A stretch of 64,000 bases of DNA from Proales similis (lineage: Eukaryota > Rotifera > Eurotatoria > Ploima > Proalidae), in contig JAGVRJ010000003.1 of assembly GCA_019059635.1 (NCBI GenBank), positions 2,976,001 to 3,040,000 on the forward strand, given 5' to 3'. Each line of letters begins with the position of its first letter. Position 1 is the stretch's first letter. The notes below the pieces were generated by a model. The model was not told where the DNA came from. It did not search any database and was given only the letters and a program-made list of their open reading frames with translations. Shown here one piece after another: positions 47,902 through 57,107 of the stretch. Position numbers and translations under genes: made by a program.

Positions 47902-48419
47902 TTTATATCTAAACTGAATAATTGGTAAAACTCGAGAAATTATTCTAATATATATAATAAAAGTTAGAAAAGTAAGTGTAAAGGGTTTAATACCGAAAGA
48001 AGAGATCCAGTTGAGTACAGAAGATAGGATATAAAATATTGATCAAAGAATTATCTAACCAAAAACATTGAGTTGCAAAAAAACGCTCAAAGCTGCAGGT
48101 AAATATTTGTAAGTGCCTCTAGGCCATAAATAATCCAGGATGGTTGGGAGGACTTCAACCCCTAACAGCAATCGGAATATAGACTGTTTCTATCGTGTTT
48201 TTAATGCTATTAATTTTCAATCAAAAACAACTATTGAATAGTGCCGCTCGATGCCGATCGGCCAGGAATTGTCCAAGCGGTTGACCAGGCCGATCGGTTG
48301 ATCGCCATGAACTTATCAAGTTTATGGATGGTACCCGTCTGAATATTGACGATCTAGGGTTTAGGCTTAGGTTTAGAAAGACAAGTTCCCTTCCAAACAA
48401 GTTTCACTTTCCACCATGA
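47902..48419. other. Intergenic region
   Basis: AT-rich; holds the WD40 gene's upstream region and, near 48357-48378, a TTTAGG-like degenerate motif cluster. No gene is seen. Confidence 0.35.
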
Positions 48420-49262
48420 TGTTGATTTATTTTGCTTTCCAGAGGTCTGCCCATTGACTTGCACCTTTCAATATTTAATGGACCATGGAATCGATTTCAC
48501 TTCTGAGCACATATGCTAAGATGAACATGAAGCGATAAAGACCGTCCATCGAAGTCAGCTCATGTATTGCCACATTTCTCAAGAAATAGATCATTACTTG
48601 CAACCATTTAAGAACAGCCCTCCTCTCTCTACAACTATCTATATTAAAGAAATGCTTCAACGGCTATCCAAAAGTGGAAAGAGTATTTTCCTAATTACAA
48701 ACTCGCTATATTGGTTTGTAAATATGGACATGGAAACTTTGTGCGGAAGTAGTGGATGAACTTATTCGATTGAGTGGTCTGCAATGTCCGAAAACCTTTT
48801 TTTTTTACCTCCCAGACAAAGCCCTTCCGACAATACAACACAAAAACCAATTCCAAGTCATGGAAACGAGTTAAAACGTTTGAGAAACTACAAATCTATT
48901 ATGAGGCTAATCTACACGAAATGTTGGAGCGAACCGGCTGGCACGCTAGCAAAGTTCTCTATTTCGGTGATCAAATTTATGGCAATTTTGCGCAACCATC
49001 CCTGAAATTCGGCTGGCGACACGCGTCATCATTCATCAGATTGAGGACGAAATTGAAGTAGTCAACAGACTTGAGTTTCAAGCAAATATTTCTTGGCTCA
49101 TCGCTTTAGAAAAACTGATTGAACAAACCATGTTTTATAGTTTAGGCAATCAACGCATTATCTGCGTGATTCGTGGTTAAGTGAAAGAGAATAGCTAAAA
49201 GTAGTCATCCGTCAATCTTTTAATCCCTATTTCGGAAGTGTATTCAGAGCCACTCGACTAAT
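48420..49262 (+). pseudogene. NT5DC2/3-type 5'-nucleotidase domain pseudogene
   Basis: Conceptual translation gives a coherent HAD-superfamily nucleotidase fragment related to NT5DC2/NT5DC3. It contains YLMDHGIDF, AIKTVH, LQRLSKSGKSIFLITNS, VVCNVRKPFFF, TKPFRQYN, the RLEKGKIY-like FEKLQIYYEAN, and TGWHASKVLYFGDQIYG. The last is the GD-containing HAD motif IV. Near the end NPYFGSVFRATR corresponds to the FGSVFRT block. The frame is broken by an in-frame TAA near 48509, a stop/one-base shift at about 48757-48760 (GSSG|W.LFD), an in-frame TGA near 48777 and several stops after 49178. The N-terminal part with the nucleophile Asp motif is absent. I see no functional product. No poly(A) tail or target-site duplication is obvious, so the mode of origin is unclear. 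Confidence 0.8.
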
Positions 49263-49503
49263 CTCTGTAGACTTTGAAGTTTTCGGCAAAGTCCAGGGTG
49301 TATTTTTTCGCAAGTAAACTCAAATAGTGGTCGTAAAATTGAAGCTTGTCGGCTGGGTCATGAACACAGATCGAGGAACTGTTATCGGTCAAATCGGTCA
49401 AAGGAACTGAAACTGCAGTGAGCTCGATGAAACTTTGGTTAAAAAACAAAGGCAGCCCAAAATCAAAGATAGAAACAGTCAAATACTCTGATGAAGGAAG
49501 CAT
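49258..49503 (-). pseudogene. Possible inverted C-terminal piece of the NT5DC-like pseudogene
   Basis: Directly abutting the point where the plus-strand NT5DC similarity ends, the minus strand is open for 81 codons. Its end (HDPADKLQFYDHYLSLLAKKY) resembles the NPTYF..RFSDLYMASLSCLL-Y block that normally follows FGS.FRT in NT5DC proteins. This would mean that a segment of the same gene has been inverted in place. The match is short and judged by eye, so it could equally be an unrelated frame. Confidence 0.3.
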
Positions 49504-49639
49504 TGACTCAGTTCAGATTGACAAGTTTGAAATTAGAAAATAAAATCTGAAAAATCTCCTAGATTCTCAAAATTTTTGAGTTTTTTATTTCCTATAAAAA
49601 ATCTGACCCTTGTGCATTCCAGAATTATGTTTCAAATGA

Positions 49640-50259
49640 TTAGATTACGATTAAGCTTTGTCGAGCAGTATAAAGCGATTTCAGCTGAGTGAACTCATCC
49701 GAGGAAAAGGATAGTTTCAACTTTCCAAGTAACCTCTCCAGAACTTGATAAAAATACAAGGCTTTAAAGTTAAAAATAAAATAAATAACATAATTGAAAA
49801 ATAATACCTTTCTTTTCATCTGGGAACATAAGCATAAGCTGAGTGCTGAATCGCTTTACTTTACCTAGGGACATCATTCGCTTATAAAGACCATTCTCTC
49901 TCGGCCTACTAAGTAATTAATGAGTAAAATTAGACTTCAATCGGCTGGTGATCTACTACTTACTCAGAAAATTTTTCTTCAAAAACTCGCAAGAATTTTT
50001 TCAATTTTATCGCATTCGATTCCGCTCAAGAAAAGTTTTGGATATTCACTAGCCTCAATTTTCTGGTTGAATCAACTCAATTTTTAATTCGTCTAAAAAT
50101 TAAAAAAGGGATTAAAATTACCTTCAAATATTCAGCCAATAATGAGCTGTCTTGTGATATTGACTGCCAGCCTTTTTTAAACTTTTTTAAACTAGACCTA
50201 AACCTAAAACCTAAAACACCAAAAGCACGTAGTGAGTTTAAAATTGAGGTTCCGCTCAT
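49640..50259 (-). pseudogene. Degraded multi-exon gene of unknown family
   Basis: At least four exon-like blocks can be read on the minus strand. These are 50259-50122 (starts MSGTSILNSLRAFG, donor GTAATT), about 50090-49970 (LKIELIQPE, then EYPKLFLSGIECDKIEKIL), about 49908-49808 (RPRENGLYKRMMSLGKVKRF, QLMLMFPDEKK, donor GTATTA) and about 49768-49640 (LYFYQVLERLLGKLKLSF, stop TAA). The last two join cleanly through a GT...AG intron. The second block needs one-base corrections at an A run (near 50068) and at the run 49981-49985, and its phase with exon 1 does not fit. It is therefore either a decayed gene or a real gene with several indel errors. I do not recognise the family. Confidence 0.45.
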
Positions 50260-50694
50260 AAATTCTATTGATCAGTGTGACTAAAGACTGGGGCAAAATG
50301 CAATCAGACTCGAATTTAATGGTAGCGCTTATAGTGAGCTTTTGATTCCACTCGACTTTTCGAGAGAAAAATATCTATTCGAAGCACAAAATATAAAAGC
50401 AAAGTATGTACGGAAGAGTTCTATCCTTAAAGTTTTGATTAATCTTAAAATGATTTGTGATTCGTTTGTGCACCATGTATCTATGAGGCATATCTAATCA
50501 ACCAAGCCGATCTCTGCTTAGAGTGCAAAGCTTTTTAAAATAAACTAATCCAAATATACTTGGCCTTTTAAGTGGCAATATTCGCGACATTCTAATTTTA
50601 CAATGACCTAAAGCTAAGTCAGCTTGACACGAATGTTGAAGAATAAAGTCAACATTTATGCCTCTCTTTCTCACAAAAATTCTCATATTTAAAA
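50260..50694. other. Intergenic region between divergent genes
   Basis: Lies head to head between the degraded minus-strand gene and the plus-strand gene at 50695. It could hold a shared promoter. No recognisable element is seen. Confidence 0.35.
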
Positions 50695-51552
50695 ATGCTC
50701 AATTCAAATCTTGATATTGTAAAGTTAAAGCTTTTGCCTTGGGAAAGCTTTGAAAAGGATTTATCCAAGAATGGGCAATTAAAGCAAATCAATAATTACT
50801 TTGAGAGCTTTGGCTTGGGTAGTATTTCATCAACTATTAAAGCGATCGAATGCCTGGGAAAACTAACTCGAATGAACTATTTGATCGATAAAGAAAACTA
50901 TCGGGCAAGGTTATTATTGGAACATTTTTATTCATTGATTCACCAACTTGGAAGAACCAGCTCCTCAATTTTTAATGATTGCCTCTACTCTTTAAAAAGG
51001 TTGAACGTTGCTGCTGATTTTGCATCTGAAGGAAAAAATATTGAGAGTGTTTCAATGCTCTTAGGATGCATCAATAAAAACAAAGATATTTATTACAGCT
51101 TGGGCCAGATTAATTTTCCACTCGATCTGTTTAGAAACGATTTAAATTTGAGTTCTTATTCGACTTTTGGATATTTGCGATCGAAACGAGTTCAAGTGCT
51201 GCCACTGGCAAAGTTATTGGCTTCGGATCTGGCATTTACTATAAACAAGCTTTCAGAATTATCCAAAGCTCTAATGGAAGAACAGAGTTTTTACTATGAT
51301 TTTTATTGCAATTTGCAAGTTTCAAACCCACCAAAGTTACATATGAAATTAAATGAAATGATTGATTTGCAATTGGTTCTTATGAAAGCCGTGAGCATAT
51401 TTGCTGAACTTATTCCCCAACAGCAATCCAAAGTAGCTATGCTTGACCAGTGGGAGTATGGATCGAGTTTTAAAGAAACTTTAAAAGCGATTCAAGCTGA
51501 AACTTCTCAGCTTGATCAACCTGATTGTTCCAACTCAAAAAATATTTCCTAA
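50695..51552 (+). CDS. Hypothetical helical protein, 285 residues
   Basis: A single intact exon starts at an ATG and encodes a mostly alpha-helical, Leu/Lys/Ser-rich protein without signal peptide or membrane span. It is rich in helical heptads (for example LASDLAFTINKLSELSKALM and LQLVLMKAVSIFAELI), as in coiled-coil complex subunits. The composition and the length of the uninterrupted frame (858 bp in AT-rich DNA) support real coding. The last residues are Gln/Ser-rich. I could not place it in a family, and candidate groups such as augmin or trafficking-complex subunits would be guesses. It lies between pseudogenes, so it may itself be a recently transposed or decaying copy, but the frame is intact. 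Confidence 0.65.
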   Translation: MLNSNLDIVKLKLLPWESFEKDLSKNGQLKQINNYFESFGLGSISSTIKAIECLGKLTRMNYLIDKENYRARLLLEHFYSLIHQLGRTSSSIFNDCLYSLKRLNVAADFASEGKNIESVSMLLGCINKNKDIYYSLGQINFPLDLFRNDLNLSSYSTFGYLRSKRVQVLPLAKLLASDLAFTINKLSELSKALMEEQSFYYDFYCNLQVSNPPKLHMKLNEMIDLQLVLMKAVSIFAELIPQQQSKVAMLDQWEYGSSFKETLKAIQAETSQLDQPDCSNSKNIS

Positions 51553-51647
51553 TTTTCCTAAATTTGATTTCAGAGCAAATAAAATTCGTTTAATAACTTG
51601 GTTCTGCAAGATTATAATTATTCTGCATCTGAAATCCGAATACTTAT
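51553..51647. other. Short spacer
   Basis: AT-rich sequence between the hypothetical gene and the LINE fragment. Nothing else seen. Confidence 0.3.
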
Positions 51648-51854
51648 TTAATTTAAAAAGAGCTGATTGGTTTTTGCATCTTTGTTTGGCTTGTGAAGAA
51701 TTATTACTCTGGCTTCTTTCCATTCCACTGGCAGGTAAGCTCTGCTTGTGAATAGCTTATGATTTGCACAAGTTCTAAGTGCTCTTCCTCGGGTAGTTTG
51801 CTGATGATAATCAACGAGATTCACTCTTGATTTCCAGGTTTCCGATCGCTTCAA
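51648..51854 (-). mobile_element. Non-LTR retrotransposon reverse-transcriptase fragment
   Basis: The conceptual product contains the segment YLPVEWKEARVIILHKPNKDA. This is the conserved reverse-transcriptase entry motif of non-LTR elements (P..WK.A.V..I.KP.KD), which usually precedes YRPISLL. In this copy the following residues (TNQLF) diverge. Only about 70 codons are recognisable and no further RT motifs (such as the FADD box) are visible, so it is a short dead remnant of a LINE of the RTE/Jockey/CR1 type. The clade cannot be set from this piece. Confidence 0.7.
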
Positions 51855-52189
51855 TCAGTTCGGGTTTGCTGATCTGCTAAACTGTTTGATTCGTTTGCCC
51901 AACGTGGTCTTCGGAGGGGTGCATTGGCCGAGCAGAGTTGTACCCAGGTTCCAAACTAAACCCTAAACTGCGCAAAGTTCTTTATGCTGAATTCACGGTA
52001 TTGTCGAATCGTTGTTTTTATAAGATTGGTGAGCTAGTTGGCGAGGTTCTTTTCCTCTCTGCTGCGAGTGCGCTGAAACATTCTGAAAGCCCGATTTTTT
52101 CAGATAAGCTATAAACCCCTTGTGGAGAGGGCGTTTTTTATCTTTATTTGATTTTCGAACGACTAAGAAAGAAATAAAATTATCGCACG
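51855..52189. other. Non-coding region between LINE scrap and ABCD4-like pseudogene
   Basis: No intact coding frame. It may contain more decayed retroelement sequence continuing from the LINE fragment. A TAAACCCTAAAC motif occurs at 51957-51968. Confidence 0.3.
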
Positions 52190-52705
52190 CCAGACGAGAG
52201 CAAGACCAGTCTGTTCCGCTGCATATGCGGCCTGTGGTCGTCGTACACGGGCGAGATAACGATTAATACCCTCTTCGACGATCAACTCTTCTTCCTGCCG
52301 CAGAAGCCGTCCTTCCCGGCGGGCGGCTCACTTATCGACCAAATCGTATACCCTAAGCGAGTCGAGGACTGCTCCAGCAAGCTCACTCCAACCGGTTCCG
52401 GGCGAATTCGTCGCTGGATTGAAAAGTTCTCGCTATTGCATCTGCTCACTCTGGTCGACTGGAACCTGTTTCAAGCGCCAGCGTCGTTCAACTGGTCGAA
52501 GGTGTTGCCGAGTGGCGAGCGGCCACGTCTCTTGTTTCATCGACCGCGTTTCGCTCTGCTCGACTATTGCACGTCGTCGGTCGATCAGGATATTGAGAGA
52601 GTCATGTAAACCTGCCGGAAAGAGATCCGCTGTTCGTACGTGTCGATCACGCATCATGACACCCTTCGAGCGTTTCATCATGTCGAACTGCGTCTCGATG
52701 CATGA
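52190..52705 (+). pseudogene. ABCD4-like ABC-transporter ATPase domain pseudogene
   Basis: One reading frame runs through most of an ABC nucleotide-binding domain of the peroxisomal/lysosomal ABCD type. It shows SKTSLFRCICGLWSSYTGEI (after a Walker A position), FFLPQKPSFPAGGSLIDQIVYP (Q-loop region, typical FLPQ.P....G.LR.Q..YP), WSKVLPSGERPRLLFHRPRF (signature region) and FALLDYCTSSVDQDIE (Walker B/D-loop). The order and spacing best match ABCD4. Damage is clear: the Walker A has SKT where GKT is expected, the signature reads LPSGE instead of LSPGE, the Walker B glutamate is replaced by Tyr, and an in-frame TAA sits at 52607-52609. The same frame then continues with YVSITHHDTLRAFHHVELRL, the H-loop region. 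The upstream membrane domain is absent. Confidence 0.8.
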
Positions 52706-53177
52706 AATAAGCGCCCACTCGCAAACATCTTAAAACAGATACATTCAATTCCGCTCATGGCGATTGAATTTCGTTTACCTTTTCTTCTCTTTTTAAGAAC
52801 TGAAATCGGCTGAATCTCTCTTTCCCTGCTGGATACACTCGATTCTTCGAGAGGCTCTCTTTCTAATTGAACCCTCACCTTAAACCAAACGATAACAACT
52901 AAATCTAAACCCTTTGGCCTGGGAATCGATTTTATGGATGCCGGGGCGATCGTCAGTTCCTGTGCGTCTCAGATGAACCTCAATCCTGAAATTAAATCGA
53001 TTGTCTCGTTTCACCGTCACTCCAGTCGAGCCGGATTGAGACTCGATGATTGAGCATGATCTTGGCTTTCTTTGCTCTTCCTTTTTACCTAACGAACTAA
53101 TAAAGCCCGCAGTGGAAATACGAAATTTTCGAAACGTTGTCACTCGTCGCATTCGACTAAAATATCAAAGGAGGAAA
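52706..53177. other. Region before the GPCR gene
   Basis: No clear gene. The GPCR frame is open back to an ATG at 53046, but the sequence between 53046 and 53177 reads as a basic stretch ahead of the signal peptide and is probably 5' UTR. Confidence 0.35.
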
Positions 53178-55544
53178 ATGTTAGAACTGAAGCGTCCTCT
53201 TTTTAACATTTTGTTGCTTTTGATAGGAAAATGCTCAAGTGAAACCTTATGTGAATCGAAATGGTCGGTGAACCAGATATCTTGTGAGATCGAAATCGAC
53301 TGCATCCAAGTAAGCAGCAGCCGGCCACCAGAGCGGGTCGATCCTATAGCGAACTTATCGACAAAATGCTGCGATGCGACTCTGCAAATTGAGCTCAGCC
53401 TGAAAATCAACTACAACTCGCAGATGGGCGTGAGCACTGATCAAAACGCGCCCGGGTTTCTTCCCGAGCAGCTTAAATCACTAGCCAGATGCAGCAGCGG
53501 TGGCCAAAATCCGATGAAAATTAAATTATCCTACTTTGACTTTACGAAGATTGATTTCAACTTTGCTGCTATGGGATTGGATCATACAAAAGTCGACCAC
53601 TTTTTCGAATTTGGCCATATTCGTTTGAGTCTAAAGAGCCCAGTGAATAACTGCTCTTCACCGAACACGATGTTCAAAGGAAACGGGTCACTGGAGGCAA
53701 ACGTTTATTTTCGACGCGGGGTCATCTATCATTCGAACATCTGCGACACAATGTTTAAGGCGCCCGGTTTTGAATCTATCGCCGTATCGCTCGTTAAACA
53801 CAGTAGTCCCTCATTTAAGCAGACGTCGATGCGACCCAGAGACTTGAACAGTCACGTAAAAATACTTGATATCGAAGGATACGGTTTCAATTTAGACGAA
53901 AAACTGTTTCCCTCGTCCATATTTGCCCATACATATCTTCTGGATGTAAGAGGAGCCCTAAAAGACTTCTCGTCCGAGGTGCTGATTGGCAAGCGGTTAC
54001 AACGCATCGAAATGCAGCTCCTCAGACTGAATCGCTTCTGGCACAACAACATCGCCTGGCTCGACCACGTAAATGAACGCGTGAACAAATCAGTGCCGCT
54101 GGTCATCTTTTTCGCTGAGCCGAGACTGCCCCCTAAAGACAAAGTCGAAATTTGGGTCGCGCTCTTCTACTATCGAATGGCTAAACAGTTTGAGACTATC
54201 TACGACGTGGAACCACGGGAGACAGACCTTTTCACTGCAGAGAATTTCTGCATATTCTACCGCCTAGAGCGAAAACGGCTCAATGTTCGCTTCACGGGCC
54301 TGCTGTTCGAAGAAAAATCCCAAAACGAGTGCGGCTGCGTTCTATTCTGGATAGTAGAGAAATACTTCATGAGCAAAAACATAAACCCCAGTTATTATGA
54401 AACGATGGGTGAATGTGAAAAAAGAAGAGACCAGCTGTCCAGAGATTGTGACTTCGCGCTAATGGCCGCTCGATGCGAATTGAAACCGATCAGGCCAGTA
54501 GAGGAGCCGAGTGCCTATTCGGTCATTTTCAGCCTAAAACTGGCCGAATACTGGACCAGCATTCTTATCGCCCCTATCCTCAGTCTGCTAGGTGTCCTCT
54601 TTAACACTGTGATCATCTACGTGTTCCGCTCAATGAAAAAGTCCTCAGAGTACCGCATAAATAAAATAAAGGACAAGGGCCGCCGCATGTGGGACTACCT
54701 CTACCTTAACTCGTTCTTCGTCCTTCTGCAGGCGGCCGTGTTTACCTTGGGTCCCGTGACCAGCTGCATTGAATACGGTGGGATCTACTGCAGCCCGTGG
54801 ATTCTCAGCCGCTTTTCGCAGCTTTTCTACTTGCTGGTGGAGAGCTACGCGGGTAACGTGCTGCGTCTGATGGCCAACATCTCAAACTCGATGTTTGTTC
54901 TCTACCGCTTCGCCCTGAACCGCGACTGCTGGCCTCGGCTGCGGGCTTGGCAACCGGCCCGGATTATGAAGTATGCAATAATTCCTTGTCTGCTTATCAG
55001 CCTGATCAAATTATGGCTCAACGAGCGCTTCAGCATTGATATCTTAGACCAAGACATTCGACAGTATCGCAGTGATCGAAATCTAGATGCGTTCAATCGT
55101 AACCGGCTCCTCAAAGGTGTCTACCTAATCAACATGCTGCTAACAAATATCGTTTTCGTTCTGCTCAACTTTAGCGTGGACTGTCTGTTGCTTTTTCATC
55201 TTCGCAGTCACCAGGCCAAAAACCGTAAAGAAGAGGCGGAATCTCGCATCACTAAGATGATCATTCTGAACGGTGTCTTTTCGCTGCTATTTCGAACGCC
55301 AGAGGTTGTATCCACCTTGGCTCTAATAATATTCAGCTTTGATGTGAACACGTTTCCGACTTGCATTCTGGCCGCAGACTCTATTCATTCAGTGTGTCCG
55401 ATTTTGTTCCAAATCAGCAAGTTCTTTTACATTTTAAGCCTCCTCGAAGGATTAATTCTTCTGCTAGTCTTTAACAAGCGCTTTAAAAAGAAAATGTATG
55501 ACTTTATTCGGCCGAGTAAAGTTTCGGTTCAATCGGTTCAATAG
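53178..55544 (+). CDS. Seven-transmembrane receptor (class A-like GPCR) with large N-terminal ectodomain
   Basis: An intact single exon of 788 residues from the ATG at 53178. I prefer this start to the in-frame ATG at 53046 because it directly precedes a signal peptide (MLELKRPLFNILLLLIG). Residues about 20-490 form a Cys-containing extracellular region with no domain I can name. Seven hydrophobic segments follow (about 505-775): TM1 SILIAPILSLLGVLF, TM3 ending YRFALNRDCW at the DRY position, TM5 LLTNIVFVLLNF, TM6 after ESRITKMIILNG, and TM7 ILFQISKFFYILSLLEG followed by NKRFKKKMYDF as helix 8. This is a rhodopsin-like layout; the ligand is unknown. Such receptors with large, non-homologous ectodomains often occur as lineage-expanded families. 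The gene is visibly GC-richer than neighbouring DNA. Confidence 0.82.
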   Translation: MLELKRPLFNILLLLIGKCSSETLCESKWSVNQISCEIEIDCIQVSSSRPPERVDPIANLSTKCCDATLQIELSLKINYNSQMGVSTDQNAPGFLPEQLKSLARCSSGGQNPMKIKLSYFDFTKIDFNFAAMGLDHTKVDHFFEFGHIRLSLKSPVNNCSSPNTMFKGNGSLEANVYFRRGVIYHSNICDTMFKAPGFESIAVSLVKHSSPSFKQTSMRPRDLNSHVKILDIEGYGFNLDEKLFPSSIFAHTYLLDVRGALKDFSSEVLIGKRLQRIEMQLLRLNRFWHNNIAWLDHVNERVNKSVPLVIFFAEPRLPPKDKVEIWVALFYYRMAKQFETIYDVEPRETDLFTAENFCIFYRLERKRLNVRFTGLLFEEKSQNECGCVLFWIVEKYFMSKNINPSYYETMGECEKRRDQLSRDCDFALMAARCELKPIRPVEEPSAYSVIFSLKLAEYWTSILIAPILSLLGVLFNTVIIYVFRSMKKSSEYRINKIKDKGRRMWDYLYLNSFFVLLQAAVFTLGPVTSCIEYGGIYCSPWILSRFSQLFYLLVESYAGNVLRLMANISNSMFVLYRFALNRDCWPRLRAWQPARIMKYAIIPCLLISLIKLWLNERFSIDILDQDIRQYRSDRNLDAFNRNRLLKGVYLINMLLTNIVFVLLNFSVDCLLLFHLRSHQAKNRKEEAESRITKMIILNGVFSLLFRTPEVVSTLALIIFSFDVNTFPTCILAADSIHSVCPILFQISKFFYILSLLEGLILLLVFNKRFKKKMYDFIRPSKVSVQSVQ

Positions 55545-56126
55545 GGTCAAAATGATCAAAAATCTTATTTATAAAAAATAAATGTTTTTTAAATCAAAAC
55601 TAAGATAACTTTTGATTTTGCAAGAGCACAATTGTATGTAAAAATGGAAAATTAAAAACTGTTTGAAATGGGTACCAAAATTTTTAGAATTATTCTCTTG
55701 GATATCTCGGCACACATCCCGAGACCAGAACATTTTTAATGAAATTATGGCTTATTGTCTTTTGATTCCGGAACCGGGCAGTAAAAATGATAAAAAGTTA
55801 AAATTATCGTTCTGAAATAAGTACTCGTCAGCTGAGAAATGAAAAGTTATTAGGAACAAAATAATTGACTGAGATCATAATTGGTAGTGTTGTAAGATGT
55901 AAGACATTGTATTAGCATTCAAAAGCTTACAAAATCAATTATAAGTGTTGGGAAAATGACTTAAATGTTACATGCACGTCAAAAACACGAACATCCATAG
56001 ATATGAAATTATAAGGAAGTGAGGGATTGGATAAATTGAAGTTTCCATAAGGTGGTCAGAAATCCTTTACGACATAAACTATTTCTTTTTTTTTAGAATT
56101 TAAGCAAACTGTATCAATTTAATATA
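55545..56126. other. AT-rich intergenic region
   Basis: AATAAATG at about 55578 may be the GPCR poly(A) signal. No other feature is seen. Confidence 0.4.
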
Positions 56127-57107
56127 ATGGAGAGATCCAAGCCTGATATTGGAAAACTTAGAGACATAATCGGTGAAGTTTTTACCAATCACGGATGTTG
56201 CCTATCAGATTTTCCTCCGCTCACCCGAAACTCTCTTGGTCTATGGCAAGATGTAGCCTTTCAGTTTTTTGGAGAAGAAAAAAATTACAAACAGGCATTC
56301 AAGTTGTTTAATTGGTGGATTCGAGACACTCACAAAATTCGTTCGATTGTTCAAGAGACTGATGTCATTACTCCATCTTCAAATTCTGAGCCTGAACAAG
56401 CAGATATTAAAATTTTTAAATGTTATTTAAAAGAAGAAACATGGAACTTAGCACTAAAAAACCAAGCGATAACCCGTAAAAATGGCCGTGTTAGCCTTAA
56501 CGTTACTTTTTCCAATACGCTTAGCAAGTTACTTCAAGAGTGTTATCCCGATTTCAATTGTAGGCTACGCTCAAATTTTAACTGGTTGAAAAAAAAGAAA
56601 AATCAATCGATTCTTATGCATGGACAATTTCGATGCATTTTGAAGAGCTGTCCAAGCCTTTTTGATATTTACGTTAAAAAAAGCGCACATGGCTCAGATT
56701 TGATCGCTGAGTGTCACTGCCTAGTTGATAGTAACCACCGAAATCTTCCGAACTATCAACCCCAGTGTCGCGGTGAAGAGAGAAGGAAGCTTAGCTTAAA
56801 AGTTTCAGCTGAAGGGGTCGAAAGAGTACGGAACCAAAATCTGATTCTAAAAAGCCAAAGTAGATTTAAAAAAATTCCACTCATGATTTCTCCTACTTGC
56901 TTTGAATATTTATTAGATAATGCGCTATCCCCAACAACAAATAGTGCTGTTCTCAAACAAATAAAATACGAGTACGCCCATCAAGACCGGATTTCTGCAA
57001 AGATTGTCGAGGATTTACTTTTGGCCAAGTCACTTTGCGACTCAACTTGTCCCTCACGTCCGAATGGCCTCAAGGGCTATCTCAAAATATGCCACAGGAT
57101 GTACTAG
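56127..57107 (+). CDS. Transposase-like protein, N-terminal part (MULE-type zinc-binding region)
   Basis: An intact frame of 326 residues begins at an ATG. The central part reads HGQFRCILKSCPSLFDIYVKK, then AECHCLVDSNHRNL and QCRGEERRKLSLKVSAEG. This Cys/His arrangement, with the RGEERR.L element after it, is reminiscent of the DNA-binding region preceding the MULE catalytic domain in proteins of that class of DNA transposon, but I see no DDE catalytic region downstream. The product may be a truncated transposase N-terminus or a host gene derived from one. The N-terminal 60 residues (FPPLTRNSLGLWQDVAF, FKLFNWWIRD) are helical and unassigned. No terminal inverted repeats were found by eye. Family assignment is tentative. 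Confidence 0.5.
   Translation: MERSKPDIGKLRDIIGEVFTNHGCCLSDFPPLTRNSLGLWQDVAFQFFGEEKNYKQAFKLFNWWIRDTHKIRSIVQETDVITPSSNSEPEQADIKIFKCYLKEETWNLALKNQAITRKNGRVSLNVTFSNTLSKLLQECYPDFNCRLRSNFNWLKKKKNQSILMHGQFRCILKSCPSLFDIYVKKSAHGSDLIAECHCLVDSNHRNLPNYQPQCRGEERRKLSLKVSAEGVERVRNQNLILKSQSRFKKIPLMISPTCFEYLLDNALSPTTNSAVLKQIKYEYAHQDRISAKIVEDLLLAKSLCDSTCPSRPNGLKGYLKICHRMY

Noticed and set aside
48357-48378. Interstitial telomeric repeat (TTTAGG, CTTAGG, GTTTAG words); similar words at about 50195-50215 and 51957
   Set aside because: Copies are few, imperfect and not tandem, so they are explained by AT-rich composition.
51512-51751. A small plus-strand gene overlapping the end of the 285-residue hypothetical protein
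   Set aside because: It overlaps the end of a better-supported gene and the LINE remnant on the other strand, and has no domain-like content.
52880-53152. A minus-strand gene of 90 codons opposite the GPCR upstream region
   Set aside because: No recognised motif, and it overlaps the 5' region of a clear gene.
53046-53177. N-terminal extension of the GPCR from the ATG at 53046
   Set aside because: It would place the signal peptide 44 residues inside the protein. The ATG at 53178 sits directly before it.
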